Assembly (NCBI GenBank): GCA_003134505.1
Contig: PLBK01000006.1
Location: 1 to 43,399 of the forward strand
Reading direction: 5' to 3'
Length of the DNA: 43,399 nucleotides
From: Actinomycetota bacterium
GTDB taxonomy: Bacteria; Actinomycetota; Thermoleophilia; Gaiellales; Gaiellaceae
Part shown: piece after piece, positions 6,615 through 13,716 of the stretch
Numbering within the stretch: position 1 is the first letter of the stretch
Layout: every line of letters begins with the position of its first letter
Notes under the pieces: model-generated
What the model saw: only the letters and a program-made list of their open reading frames with translations
Told to the model about the DNA's origin: nothing
The model's database searches: none
Translations under genes and position numbers: made by a program

Positions 6615-7816
6615 GGCCGCAGCTCCGCGCCGACGGTCTCGATGTCCGTCCCCGCCGCAACGACGACGATCCGCTTCGCGCCGAGCCGCTTCGCCTGGGT
6701 CAGCTGGCCCTTGTGCGAGCGGCCCGCGTAGTCGGTGTCGCAGCGGACGCCGTCACGGCGCAGCTCCATCATCAGTCGGAGCGCAGCCGCGCGGTCGGCG
6801 CCGTCCTCGCAGAGGAAGAAGACGTCGATGCCTTCCGGCTCGGGCGCCGAGACACCCGCGTGGTCGAGCGCGAGCAGCAGCCGCTCGATGCCCGCGCCGA
6901 AACCGATTCCCGGCGTCGGCGGGCCGCCGAGCTCCTCGGCGAGGCCGTCGTAGCGGCCGCCGCCGCAGATCGTGCTCGTCGAGCCGCCCTCCGGCCCGAC
7001 GAACTCCCAGGTCGTGCGCGTGTAGTAGTCGAGCCCGCGGACGAGCGTCGGCACGAGGTCGTAGCGCACGCCGTACGCGTCGAGGTACCGCCGCACCTCG
7101 GCGAAGTGCTCGCGGCAGGCGTCGCAGAGCGACTCGCCGATCGTGGGCGCCTCCCGCAGCACCTCCTGCGCGGCCGGCGGCTTGCCGGCGATGTTGTCGA
7201 GCGCCCGCAAGGGATTCCGCAATGCTTGCTCGCGCGTCTCCTCGTCGAGCGAGCCGGCACGCTCCTCGAGCCAGGGCCGCAGCCGCTCGATGTAGGCGGG
7301 CCGGCAGTTGCGGTCGCCGATCGAGTTCAGCTCCAGCGTGTAGTCGGTCACGCCGAGCCGCCCGAGCAGCGAGTCGTAGAGGTGGAGCACCTCCGCGTCG
7401 ACGGCCGGGTCGTCGGAGCCGATCGCCTCCAGGTCGAGCTGCCAGTGCTCGCGGAACCGGCCCTTCTGCGGCCTCCCGTAGCGGTAGAGCGGCTCGTACG
7501 CATAGAGCTTCACCGGCTGCGGCTCGCGGTGCATCCCGTGCTCGAGGTAGGCGCGGACGATCGGCGCCGTCGCCTCGGGGCGCAGCGTCAGCGAGCGGTC
7601 GCTCCGGTCCGCGAACGTGTACATCTCCTTGCGCACGACGTCCGAGCTGTCACCGGACGTCCGCGCGAACAGCTCCGTGTCCTCGAACACCGGGGTCTGG
7701 ATGTGCCGGTAGCCGTAGAGCGCGCACAGCTCCTCGAACCGCGAGATGACGAGCTCCCAGAGCGGCTGCTCGGACGGGAGGATGTCGTGCGTCCCCCGCG
7801 GGGCCTCGAACTTCAC
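6611..7816 (-). CDS. hisS: Histidyl-tRNA synthetase
   Basis: Charges tRNA-His with histidine; cytoplasmic class II synthetase, 401 residues, a little shorter than the usual ~420. Visible are the N-terminal APRGTHDILP, motif 1-2 segments (LTLRPEATAPIVRAYLEHG and FREHWQLDLEAIG), the histidine-binding signatures VRGLDYYTRTTWEF and GGGRYDGLAEELGG, and motif 3 (GIGFGAGIERLLLAL). The C-terminal anticodon domain ends the protein (RSHKGQLTQAKRLGAKRIVVV). The start is GTG 7816 with an AGGGG a few bases upstream. A long nested hairpin (7834-7873) stands just before this ribosome site and may affect expression. The stop overlaps the aspS start, so the two are translated together. Confidence 0.97.
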   Translation of the reverse strand: MKFEAPRGTHDILPSEQPLWELVISRFEELCALYGYRHIQTPVFEDTELFARTSGDSSDVVRKEMYTFADRSDRSLTLRPEATAPIVRAYLEHGMHREPQPVKLYAYEPLYRYGRPQKGRFREHWQLDLEAIGSDDPAVDAEVLHLYDSLLGRLGVTDYTLELNSIGDRNCRPAYIERLRPWLEERAGSLDEETREQALRNPLRALDNIAGKPPAAQEVLREAPTIGESLCDACREHFAEVRRYLDAYGVRYDLVPTLVRGLDYYTRTTWEFVGPEGGSTSTICGGGRYDGLAEELGGPPTPGIGFGAGIERLLLALDHAGVSAPEPEGIDVFFLCEDGADRAAALRLMMELRRDGVRCDTDYAGRSHKGQLTQAKRLGAKRIVVVAAGTDIETVGAELRP

Positions 7817-7833
7817 GCCTGGCGCCCCTGGCC

Positions 7834-7873
7834 GGCTCGGCTTAAGCGGGGCGAAGTCCCGCTCCGCCGAGCC
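7834..7873 (-). promoter_or_regulatory. Nested hairpin in the hisS leader
   Basis: On the leftward strand an outer 8-bp stem (GGCTCGGC / GCCGAGCC) encloses an inner 6-bp stem (AGCGGG / CCCGCT) around an ACTTCGC loop. It ends about 17 bases before the hisS start, so it could mask the ribosome site or act as an attenuator. There is no T-box sequence and no His-rich leader peptide that I can see. The gap between the MBL gene and hisS (7817-7985) holds nothing else I recognise. Confidence 0.45.
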
Positions 7874-7985
7874 TGACGCCGCTGGCGGCAGGATGCTCCG
7901 CGGGCGGCGCTTGTCCGTACCCGATGTACTGTCCGGCGCGCCGCCCGCTCGCCTCCTTTGCCAGCGACGCCCCAGGAACGCCCGG

Positions 7986-8624
7986 TCACGTTCGGAGCTC
8001 CGCTAGGAACGGGTTGCGCTGCAACTCGTCGCCGAGCGTGGTCGGCGGGCCGTGGCCCGAATAGACGACGGTGTCGGGCGGGAAGCGCTCGACGAGCGTC
8101 CTGATCGAGGCGAGCAGCTCGTCCCAGTTTCCACGCGGCAGGTCGGTGCGCCCGACCGAGCCGGAAAACAGCACGTCACCGGAGAGCAGCGCGCCGTCGG
8201 CGTAGTAGGCCAGGTGGCCGGGCGAGTGGCCGGGCACCGCCAGCACCTCGAACGAGATGCCGGCGACCTCGATCGTCTCGCCGCCCGCGAGCAGCACGTC
8301 GGGCTTCCAGCCGCGCAGCGAGACGCCGAGCCCGGCGAAGTAACTCGCCGGGTTCTCGAGCACGTCCAGCTCCACCTCCGGCCCGTAGACGGTCACGCCG
8401 GTGCCCTCGGCCAGCTCGGCGAGGCCGAGGATGTGATCCCAGTGCGAGTGGGTGATGAGGATGCCGGCGCACGTCGCGCCCATCTCGGCCAGCTCGAGCC
8501 GGATCGTCGCCGCGTCGCCGCTCGGATCGACCACCGCGGCCTCGGCGGCGCCGCGCTCGGACCGCACGAGGTAGCAGTTCGTGCCGATCGGGCCCAGCTC
8601 GTAGCGGTCGACCACAAGTGCCAT
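7986..8624 (-). CDS. MBL-fold metallo-hydrolase, glyoxalase II-like (YcbL type)
   Basis: A 212-residue cytoplasmic metallo-beta-lactamase-fold hydrolase. Metal ligands are clear: THSHWDH (HxHxDH), the His of PGHSPGHLAYY, the Asp of LLSGDVLFSGSVGRTDLP and the His of VYSGHGPPTTLGDEL. The GSVGRTDLP and late NPFL segments are typical of the short hydroxyacylglutathione hydrolase-like group that lacks the C-terminal glutathione-binding domain of true GloB. The natural substrate is therefore unknown; small thioesters or methylglyoxal adducts of another thiol (mycothiol in actinobacteria) are plausible. It lies 21 bases after the upstream membrane-protein gene and 169 bases before hisS in the leftward run. 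Confidence 0.87.
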   Translation of the reverse strand: MALVVDRYELGPIGTNCYLVRSERGAAEAAVVDPSGDAATIRLELAEMGATCAGILITHSHWDHILGLAELAEGTGVTVYGPEVELDVLENPASYFAGLGVSLRGWKPDVLLAGGETIEVAGISFEVLAVPGHSPGHLAYYADGALLSGDVLFSGSVGRTDLPRGNWDELLASIRTLVERFPPDTVVYSGHGPPTTLGDELQRNPFLAELRT

Positions 8625-8645
8625 CGGTCTGAGTCTAAGGACCGG

Positions 8646-9077
8646 CTACTTCGGCTTCGGCGGTGAGCCGCCGCGCTTCTCGAGCCGCTTCAGGTACGAG
8701 CGGTACAGCAGCGAGTCCATCCCGTACATGAACAGGATCAGGATCACGACGACGACGACCGCCTGGAATGCGATCGCGGTGCTGGACGTGTTCTTGGGCC
8801 GCGCGAAGTAGAGGAAGATCAGCATGAGCGGCACGAAGATCGCCGCCCGGCGGAAGGTGCGATTCCAGCTCGCAGGCTCGATCACGCGCTCCGGGCGCCC
8901 CCCGGTCTTCGCGTTCTTCGCGCCCGGCTTTGCCTTCTGCCCGGAAGCCTTCGTCGGCTTCGATTTCGGCTCCGGCTCGTCGACCTCGACCTCCTGACCG
9001 TCCGGGTCGACGTAGACGTACTCGTACTCGTGCCGGCGCTCCTTCTCGCGCCGCCTGCGCTGCCGCTTCGTGGCCAC
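8646..9077 (-). CDS. Basic, tethered two-helix membrane protein of unknown function
   Basis: A 143-residue protein. The first ~70 residues are highly charged: a block of Arg/Lys (TKRQRRRREKERRHEYEYVY), then an acidic stretch (EVEVDEPEPKSKP) and a Lys/Ala-rich linker. Two membrane helices follow (AAIFVPLMLIFLYFA and IAFQAVVVVVILILFMYGM), and a basic Lys/Pro tail ends the protein. I recognise no named family. The charged N-terminus probably faces the cytoplasm and could touch nucleic acid or ribosomes. The gene starts 9 bases after the hutI stop and ends 21 bases before the MBL-hydrolase gene, so it is co-transcribed with them. Nothing links it directly to histidine degradation. Confidence 0.75.
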   Translation of the reverse strand: MATKRQRRRREKERRHEYEYVYVDPDGQEVEVDEPEPKSKPTKASGQKAKPGAKNAKTGGRPERVIEPASWNRTFRRAAIFVPLMLIFLYFARPKNTSSTAIAFQAVVVVVILILFMYGMDSLLYRSYLKRLEKRGGSPPKPK

Positions 9078-9086
9078 GGGCCCAAT

Positions 9087-10340
9087 CTAGCGCGCCCTCT
9101 CGCCGCCGACGATCACTTCGGCGACGACCGGGCCGCCGAGGTGGTACGCGAGATAGCGCCAGTCGGGCGCGTCGAGCAAAACGAGATCGGCGTCGTAGCC
9201 GGGCGCGAGACGGCCCTTGCGACCGGCGCGCCCGAGGACGTGCGCGGCGTTGACGGTGCAGGCCGAGAGCGCCTGGGCTGGCGACATGCCGAGCTGCGTG
9301 CACGCGAGCGAGCAGACGAGCGGCAGGCTCTCGCAGAAGGCGCTGCCCGGGTTGAAATCGGTGGCGAGCGCGACCGCGGCGCCCGCCTCGACGAGCGCCC
9401 GGGCGAGCGGCATCGGCCGGCCGAGGAAGAGCGAGCTCGCCGGCAGCAGCACGCCGACCACGTCGCTCGCCGCGAGCGCCGCGACACCGGCCGCGCCGGT
9501 CGCCTCGAGGTGGTCGACCGAGCGCGCGCCGAGCTCGATCGCCAGCGGAATCGCTCCCGCCTCCGTGAACTGGTCGCCGTGCAGGCGCAGCGCGAGGCCG
9601 GCCGCGGCGCAGGCCTCCAGGTAGCGGCAGGCCTGGGCGGCGTCGAAGGCGCCGCGCTCGAGGAAGACGTCGGCCGCCTCGGCGATGCGCGCCGCCTCCG
9701 GCAGCACCTCGCCGAGCGCGAAGTCGAGGTAATCGTCGGCCGAGTCGAACTCGGGCGGGACCGCGTGCGCGCCGAGCCAGGTCGGGACACCGCCCGTGGC
9801 CGCGATCGCGCGCAGCGACGCGAGCTCCGTGTCCCGATCGAGCCCGTAGCCGGACTTCGCCTCGAACGTCGTCGTGCCCTGCGCGAGCATCCAGCCCCGG
9901 TGCCGCTCGACCGACGCGCGCAGCCCGGCCTCACCGGCGGCTCGCGTCGCGCAGACGGTCGCGAGGATGCCGCCGCCCGCTGCGTGCAGCTCCTCGTAGC
10001 TCGCGCCGGCCGCGCGGAGGGAGAACTCCTCGACCCGGTCGCCCGCGAAGCACGCGTGTGTGTGACAGTCGACGAGCCCCGGGATCGCGCAGCGGCCGCG
10101 GCCGTCCAACTCCTCGACGTCCCCGTCGAGGGCCGGCAGGTCGCGCATGCGCCCGACGGCTTCGATCCGGCCCTCGCCGCAGAGCACGAAGGCCTCCTCG
10201 ACCACGTGGACCTCGCCGAGCATCGCCCCGCGCAGCGGCGCCGCCACGCCCGCGGGCGTGGTCACCTGGGCCAGGTCGCGGACGAGCAGCCGGCTCATTG
10301 CCAGGCCAGTCCGGCGTCCTCGAGCGGAGCCCTCGACCAT
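9087..10340 (-). CDS. hutI: Imidazolonepropionase
   Basis: Third step of histidine degradation: hydrolyses 4-imidazolone-5-propionate to N-formimino-glutamate. It is a cytoplasmic amidohydrolase-superfamily metal enzyme. Seen are the metal-binding LVDCHTHACFAGDR, the substrate-loop KSGYGLDRDTEL, LRLHGDQFTEAG, SVDHLEATG and LATDFNPGSAF, in the order known for HutI. Length is 417 residues against about 405 in the family. I chose ATG 10340 because GAGGGAGG stands 5 bases upstream; the alternative ATG 10298 gives a length nearer the family but has no ribosome site. It heads a leftward run into the membrane protein, MBL, hisS and aspS. The other hut genes lie 6.7 kb away beyond a secreted-protein island, so the pathway genes are split. 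Confidence 0.95.
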   Translation of the reverse strand: MVEGSARGRRTGLAMSRLLVRDLAQVTTPAGVAAPLRGAMLGEVHVVEEAFVLCGEGRIEAVGRMRDLPALDGDVEELDGRGRCAIPGLVDCHTHACFAGDRVEEFSLRAAGASYEELHAAGGGILATVCATRAAGEAGLRASVERHRGWMLAQGTTTFEAKSGYGLDRDTELASLRAIAATGGVPTWLGAHAVPPEFDSADDYLDFALGEVLPEAARIAEAADVFLERGAFDAAQACRYLEACAAAGLALRLHGDQFTEAGAIPLAIELGARSVDHLEATGAAGVAALAASDVVGVLLPASSLFLGRPMPLARALVEAGAAVALATDFNPGSAFCESLPLVCSLACTQLGMSPAQALSACTVNAAHVLGRAGRKGRLAPGYDADLVLLDAPDWRYLAYHLGGPVVAEVIVGGERAR

Positions 10341-10501
10341 TCACGCCTCCCTCAGTTGACGACTCGACGGGATTGTCACATGCCAACGCTGCGGCTTTCC
10401 CGTACGCGACTAGGGAAGTTGCCACGATGCCTCGCCCGGCCCCGGCGGCCACGATCCACGAAACAAGTCGAGAACCCTCAGAGCAATCGGAAGGAGCACC
10501 A

Positions 10502-11002
10502 ATGAGGCACTTTCGAGCACTACCTCTCCTGGCCGTGGCGGTCGGTCTCGCGGCGTTCGTCGCCGGCACCGCCGTCGCCGCGGCGCCAAAGCCGAAGACC
10601 GTCACCTTCAAGGGCCACTACGCCGGCCAGGTGACGGAGAAGGTCAACGGCACGGACGTCGCCGCTCTCACCACCGGCACGGGCACCGGGACCGTCATCG
10701 GCAAGGGCAAGCTGACCGGAACGGTCACGGCCTCGACGGCGAACCCTCCGTGCTCGCCGATCGCCGGCAAGGGTTGGCTCACGGGCGCAAAGGGGAAGCT
10801 GAAGGTCACCGTCCTGCCGACCTCGCGCGGGTGCGCTGCATCCGCAGATGACCAGAACAACATCACCGTCTCCGGCACGGTGAAAGTCGCCGGCGGGACG
10901 CTTCTGTTCCGCAAGGCCAAGGGCTCGATCCACTTCAGCGGTGCCTACGACCGTACGAGCGGCGCCTTCAGCATCAAGCTCACGGGCAAGTTGACCTACT
11001 AG
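10502..11002 (+). CDS. Small secreted protein (YceI/allene-oxide-cyclase-like beta-barrel appearance)
   Basis: A 166-residue exported protein. ATG 10502 follows the ribosome site GGAAGGAG at about 8 bases. The signal peptide (RHFRALPLLAVAVGLAAFVAG) is cut near AVAAAP. The mature part alternates Thr/Gly/Lys-rich beta strands: GHYAGQVTEKVNG, GTGTGTVIGKGKLTGTVTAS, GTVKVAGGTLLFRKAKGSIH and SGAFSIKLTGKL. This gives a beta-barrel or beta-sandwich impression, with four repeated GTGxxxGKGxLTG-like phrases. Two cysteines (NPPC and RGCAAS) may form a disulfide. I cannot assign a family with confidence. It is the first gene of a rightward island of secreted proteins and an MMPL exporter, 43 bases ahead of the next one. 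Confidence 0.72.
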   Translation: MRHFRALPLLAVAVGLAAFVAGTAVAAAPKPKTVTFKGHYAGQVTEKVNGTDVAALTTGTGTGTVIGKGKLTGTVTASTANPPCSPIAGKGWLTGAKGKLKVTVLPTSRGCAASADDQNNITVSGTVKVAGGTLLFRKAKGSIHFSGAYDRTSGAFSIKLTGKLTY

Positions 11003-11044
11003 CCGCCCAACGACTCCGGCACGAAGAAAAGAGGTGTCGACCAC

Positions 11045-11944
11045 ATGAACAGAATGAGAATCCCGATCCTGGCGCTTGCGGCGCTCGCCGCCGTCACGAT
11101 CGCAAGTGGCGCCGTCGCGGACACGATCCCGTTCCCGTCGGCGCATGCCGGTGATGTCTTCGTGATCGCGCAGACCACCACCACGGACGGCGTGATGAGC
11201 GACTACTTCGCACCGTCCAGCAGCGTCATCTTCCGCGCGTACGCGGTGGACGGCAAGACGCGAAAGGTCCTCGTCGCGAAGGACGTGACCTACTTCTACG
11301 TGACGATCCCGAATCAGCCCAACGTCAAGCTGACGTACAACCCGACGGCTACGGGCGCCAGTGGCCAGTACACCTGGACGGGTAAGTGGGCCGTGCCTGC
11401 CAACTACCCGACCGGTCCTGTCTTCTTCAAGACGCTCGTCAAGTCGAAGGCGAAGCGAACCGGATCGTTCGTCCAGCTGCCGGTCGTGACCTCGCAGCTG
11501 ACGATCTCGACCACCCCCGGAATCCCGACCGGCCCCGGCCCGTCGGGAGCAGCGGGACCGACCGGCAAGGTCGACACGGTGATCTACGCCGACAGCGTCA
11601 ACGGGACGGGTCCGAAAGGCGCGGCACCTCGGCCGATCGGCTGTACCCAGACCAACGTGTTCAAGCGCGGTGAGCAGTTCGTACTCCGCGCCTATGGCTT
11701 CGACCTGACCGCCAGGGCGGTGCTCTCGATCGACAACGTCACCGAGGCGCACTTCAGCGTCCCGGGTCAACCCAACGTGGTTCTGAACTGGGGCGGGCAC
11801 GGCCCGCAGAAGGTCTTCATCTGGACGAACTTCTGGAACATCCCCGCCGACTACCCGCTCGGCAACACGACCGTTCACATCCAGTTCACGCTGACGAGCG
11901 GCAAGGTCGCAGCGCTCGACTATCCGATCGTGATCATCCCCTAA
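11045..11944 (+). CDS. Secreted two-repeat Ig-like protein
   Basis: A 299-residue exported protein with a signal peptide (MNRMRIPILALAALAAV) cut near AVAD. The mature chain holds two related domains of about 120 residues. Each has an FRAYAVD / LRAYGFD strand, then IPNQPNVKLTY / VPGQPNVVLNW, then WAVPANYPTGPVFFKT / WNIPADYPLGNTTVHI. The repeat looks like a seven-stranded Ig- or macroglobulin-like sandwich that binds sugars or protein at the surface. Between them lies a Pro/Gly-rich linker (TTPGIPTGPGPSGAAGPTG). AAAGAGG lies about 12 bases before the ATG. It sits between two other secreted-protein genes in the same direction and is likely co-expressed with them. The function is unknown. Confidence 0.75.
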   Translation: MNRMRIPILALAALAAVTIASGAVADTIPFPSAHAGDVFVIAQTTTTDGVMSDYFAPSSSVIFRAYAVDGKTRKVLVAKDVTYFYVTIPNQPNVKLTYNPTATGASGQYTWTGKWAVPANYPTGPVFFKTLVKSKAKRTGSFVQLPVVTSQLTISTTPGIPTGPGPSGAAGPTGKVDTVIYADSVNGTGPKGAAPRPIGCTQTNVFKRGEQFVLRAYGFDLTARAVLSIDNVTEAHFSVPGQPNVVLNWGGHGPQKVFIWTNFWNIPADYPLGNTTVHIQFTLTSGKVAALDYPIVIIP

Positions 11945-11981
11945 CTCTCACCCAACCCCCAAAAACGAGAGCGAGAAAACC

Positions 11982-13553
11982 ATGAGCACCACGATCACAA
12001 AGAAGCTCGCACTGGTCGGCGCGGTGCTGACGGGAGCAGCGCTCCTGTCAGCACCGGCCGTCCTGTCGTCACCGGCCGCATCGACGACCGTGGCACTCGC
12101 CGCTCCCCTGATTCCGGGCGTGGCGCCGCTGCCTGGGCCGCTGGCTGCACCGGCGACGCCGGCCGTCACCATGGGCGTGCTGAAGACGACGCCCGACATC
12201 GGCCTGCCGGGCACCACGTTCACCATTCAGGGCTCCGGCTTGCCCGCGGGCAAGGACGTCAACATCGACTGGAGCACGGCGAACGTCACATGGGTCGTCG
12301 ACGCGCGGCCGGACAGCGTGGACTACCTCGGACGCCAGGCTTCGAAGATCAGCGTCGTCCTCGCGACGGCGAAGACCGATGCGCAGGGCGCCTTCTCGGT
12401 CACCCTGCAGGCCCCGAAGGACTTCGGGGGCATCCATGACATCTACGCGGTGATCGACGGCGTCCAGGTGTCCCACGGCGGCTTCCTCATCGCCCGCACG
12501 GCGACGATGACTCCGAAGCAGGGGCCGATCGGCACGATGATCACCCTCACCTACTCCGGCCTCGGCTCGTCGCTCTACGAAGGCGGGGCGTCGCTGCTGT
12601 ACGACAACCATTACGTCGGTGCGGTGATGGCCAACTGGACACGCGGTGTGGCGACGGTCCAGTTCCGCGCCGCGGGGCCTGTCGGCCGGCATGTCATCAG
12701 GATCGCCGACGCGATCAGCTACGAGTACCTCAACATCCCGCAGGCCCCGATCCCGTGGGCGACCGGGAAGACGTTCACGTTCACGGTGACGAAGGACGCC
12801 GGGCTTCCGAAGCAGCAGATCGACTGGCCCGCGTCGGTCGCGCCGACCCTCAGCGCAAGGACAACGATGGGGACGCTCGGCCTCGCCGCCGGGCAGGCGT
12901 CGGCGAGCGTCAGCTCGACGTCCGGCCCCATCCTCTCGAAGGTCGACGTGTCGGCGAAGGGGCTCGCACCGAGCCAGGCGGTCAGCCTCGTCTGGTCGAC
13001 GGTCGTCGGGAACCGCGTCAACTGCAGCGGAACCTGCTGGAGCTTCGTGTCGGTCCCGCTCGGCAACGGCACCGCAGCCGCCGACGGGACGCTGACGAGC
13101 ACGGTGCAGGTGCCCGACGGGCTGGGTGGCTGGCACGTGATCCAGCTCCTCCAGGGCGGCGAGGTGAAGGCGCAGGTGCCGTACTTCGTCAAGCGGAGCA
13201 TCGCCGGCATCTCGACGCTCAAGCTCAAGGCCGGCCAGCCGTTCACGATCCATCTCAAGGGCGTCGGCTGGACGCAGCTCGACAACACGATCGCGGTCGA
13301 CTACGACAACAGCTACGTCGGCTACGGTTGCGGCTTCAACTCGAACGGCGACGTCGTGCTGAACCTGGTCGCGACGGGGGCGCCGGGAACGCACCTGATC
13401 GACATGTACCCCCTGCTGTACACGCAGCAGCCGTCGTACTCGAATACGCCGTACGGCATGGTGCCGGTGCTGACCTACGCGCGCGACATCCCCGGTCTCG
13501 CGCTCGGGTACCAGCTGCCGGCCATCCGCATGGCGATCGAGGTCGTCAAGTAG
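11982..13553 (+). CDS. Large secreted multi-domain (IPT/Ig-like) surface protein
   Basis: A 523-residue exported protein with a signal peptide in the first ~32 residues (TKKLALVGAVLTGAALL). Repeated beta-sandwich domains follow, with the IPT/TIG-like phrases PGTTFTIQGSGLPAGKDVNI, GTMITLTYSGLGSSLYEGG, LSKVDVSAKGLAPSQAVSLV and GQPFTIHLKGVGWTQLDN. Some also share the strand pattern LLYDNHYVGAV / VDYDNSYVGYG, so the two ends are related to each other. A C-x-x-x-C pair (NCSGTC) may be a disulfide. There is no cell-wall sorting signal or obvious membrane anchor, so it is probably released or held non-covalently. It ends 8 bases before a strong terminator-like hairpin. The role is unknown; adhesion or matrix structure is an inference from fold type and the neighbouring exporter. 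Confidence 0.75.
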   Translation: MSTTITKKLALVGAVLTGAALLSAPAVLSSPAASTTVALAAPLIPGVAPLPGPLAAPATPAVTMGVLKTTPDIGLPGTTFTIQGSGLPAGKDVNIDWSTANVTWVVDARPDSVDYLGRQASKISVVLATAKTDAQGAFSVTLQAPKDFGGIHDIYAVIDGVQVSHGGFLIARTATMTPKQGPIGTMITLTYSGLGSSLYEGGASLLYDNHYVGAVMANWTRGVATVQFRAAGPVGRHVIRIADAISYEYLNIPQAPIPWATGKTFTFTVTKDAGLPKQQIDWPASVAPTLSARTTMGTLGLAAGQASASVSSTSGPILSKVDVSAKGLAPSQAVSLVWSTVVGNRVNCSGTCWSFVSVPLGNGTAAADGTLTSTVQVPDGLGGWHVIQLLQGGEVKAQVPYFVKRSIAGISTLKLKAGQPFTIHLKGVGWTQLDNTIAVDYDNSYVGYGCGFNSNGDVVLNLVATGAPGTHLIDMYPLLYTQQPSYSNTPYGMVPVLTYARDIPGLALGYQLPAIRMAIEVVK

Positions 13554-13561
13554 GCAGCTCT

Positions 13562-13593
13562 CCGCCGGGAGGGGCGACGGCTCCTCCCGGCGG
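13562..13593 (+). terminator. Hairpin after the secreted-protein genes
   Basis: Perfect 11-bp stem CCGCCGGGAGG / CCTCCCGGCGG with a 10-base loop, starting 8 bases after the stop at 13553. There is no T-run, so this is a GC-rich, possibly Rho-assisted, terminator. Confidence 0.6.
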
Positions 13594-13644
13594 AAGGCGC
13601 CCGCGAGAGGCGAATCGGTGCTCTTCGACTTCTCGAAACGGCGC

Positions 13645-13683
13645 AGAGCGGGCCGCGGGCCTGGGGGTTCCGCGGCCCGCTCT
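13645..13683 (+). terminator. Second strong hairpin between secreted-protein genes and the MMPL gene
   Basis: Perfect 14-bp stem from AGAGCGGGCCGCGG to its complement at 13670-13683, loop of 11 bases, followed by a pyrimidine-rich run (CCTTCCCCCCC). It is the stronger of the two terminator candidates. It falls inside the longest possible MMPL frame, which argues for a later MMPL start. Confidence 0.6.
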
Positions 13684-13716
13684 CCTTCCCCCCCGCTTGC
13701 GCGCTGGACGCTCCTG

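Noticed and set aside
4860-6731. A 623-codon open frame antisense to aspS
   Set aside because: High GC makes long open frames on the opposite strand common. The aspS frame has all family motifs; the antisense product is Arg/Glu/Leu-rich with no recognisable domain.
7817-7985. T-box or His attenuator before hisS
   Set aside because: No T-box core sequence and no His-codon leader; only a plain nested hairpin was found.
7817-7985. A further copy of the two-hairpin repeat
   Set aside because: There is a GCCGC-CA-GCGGC hairpin and a second stem, but the conserved GATGCCGGC and AACC-CTCT core are missing.
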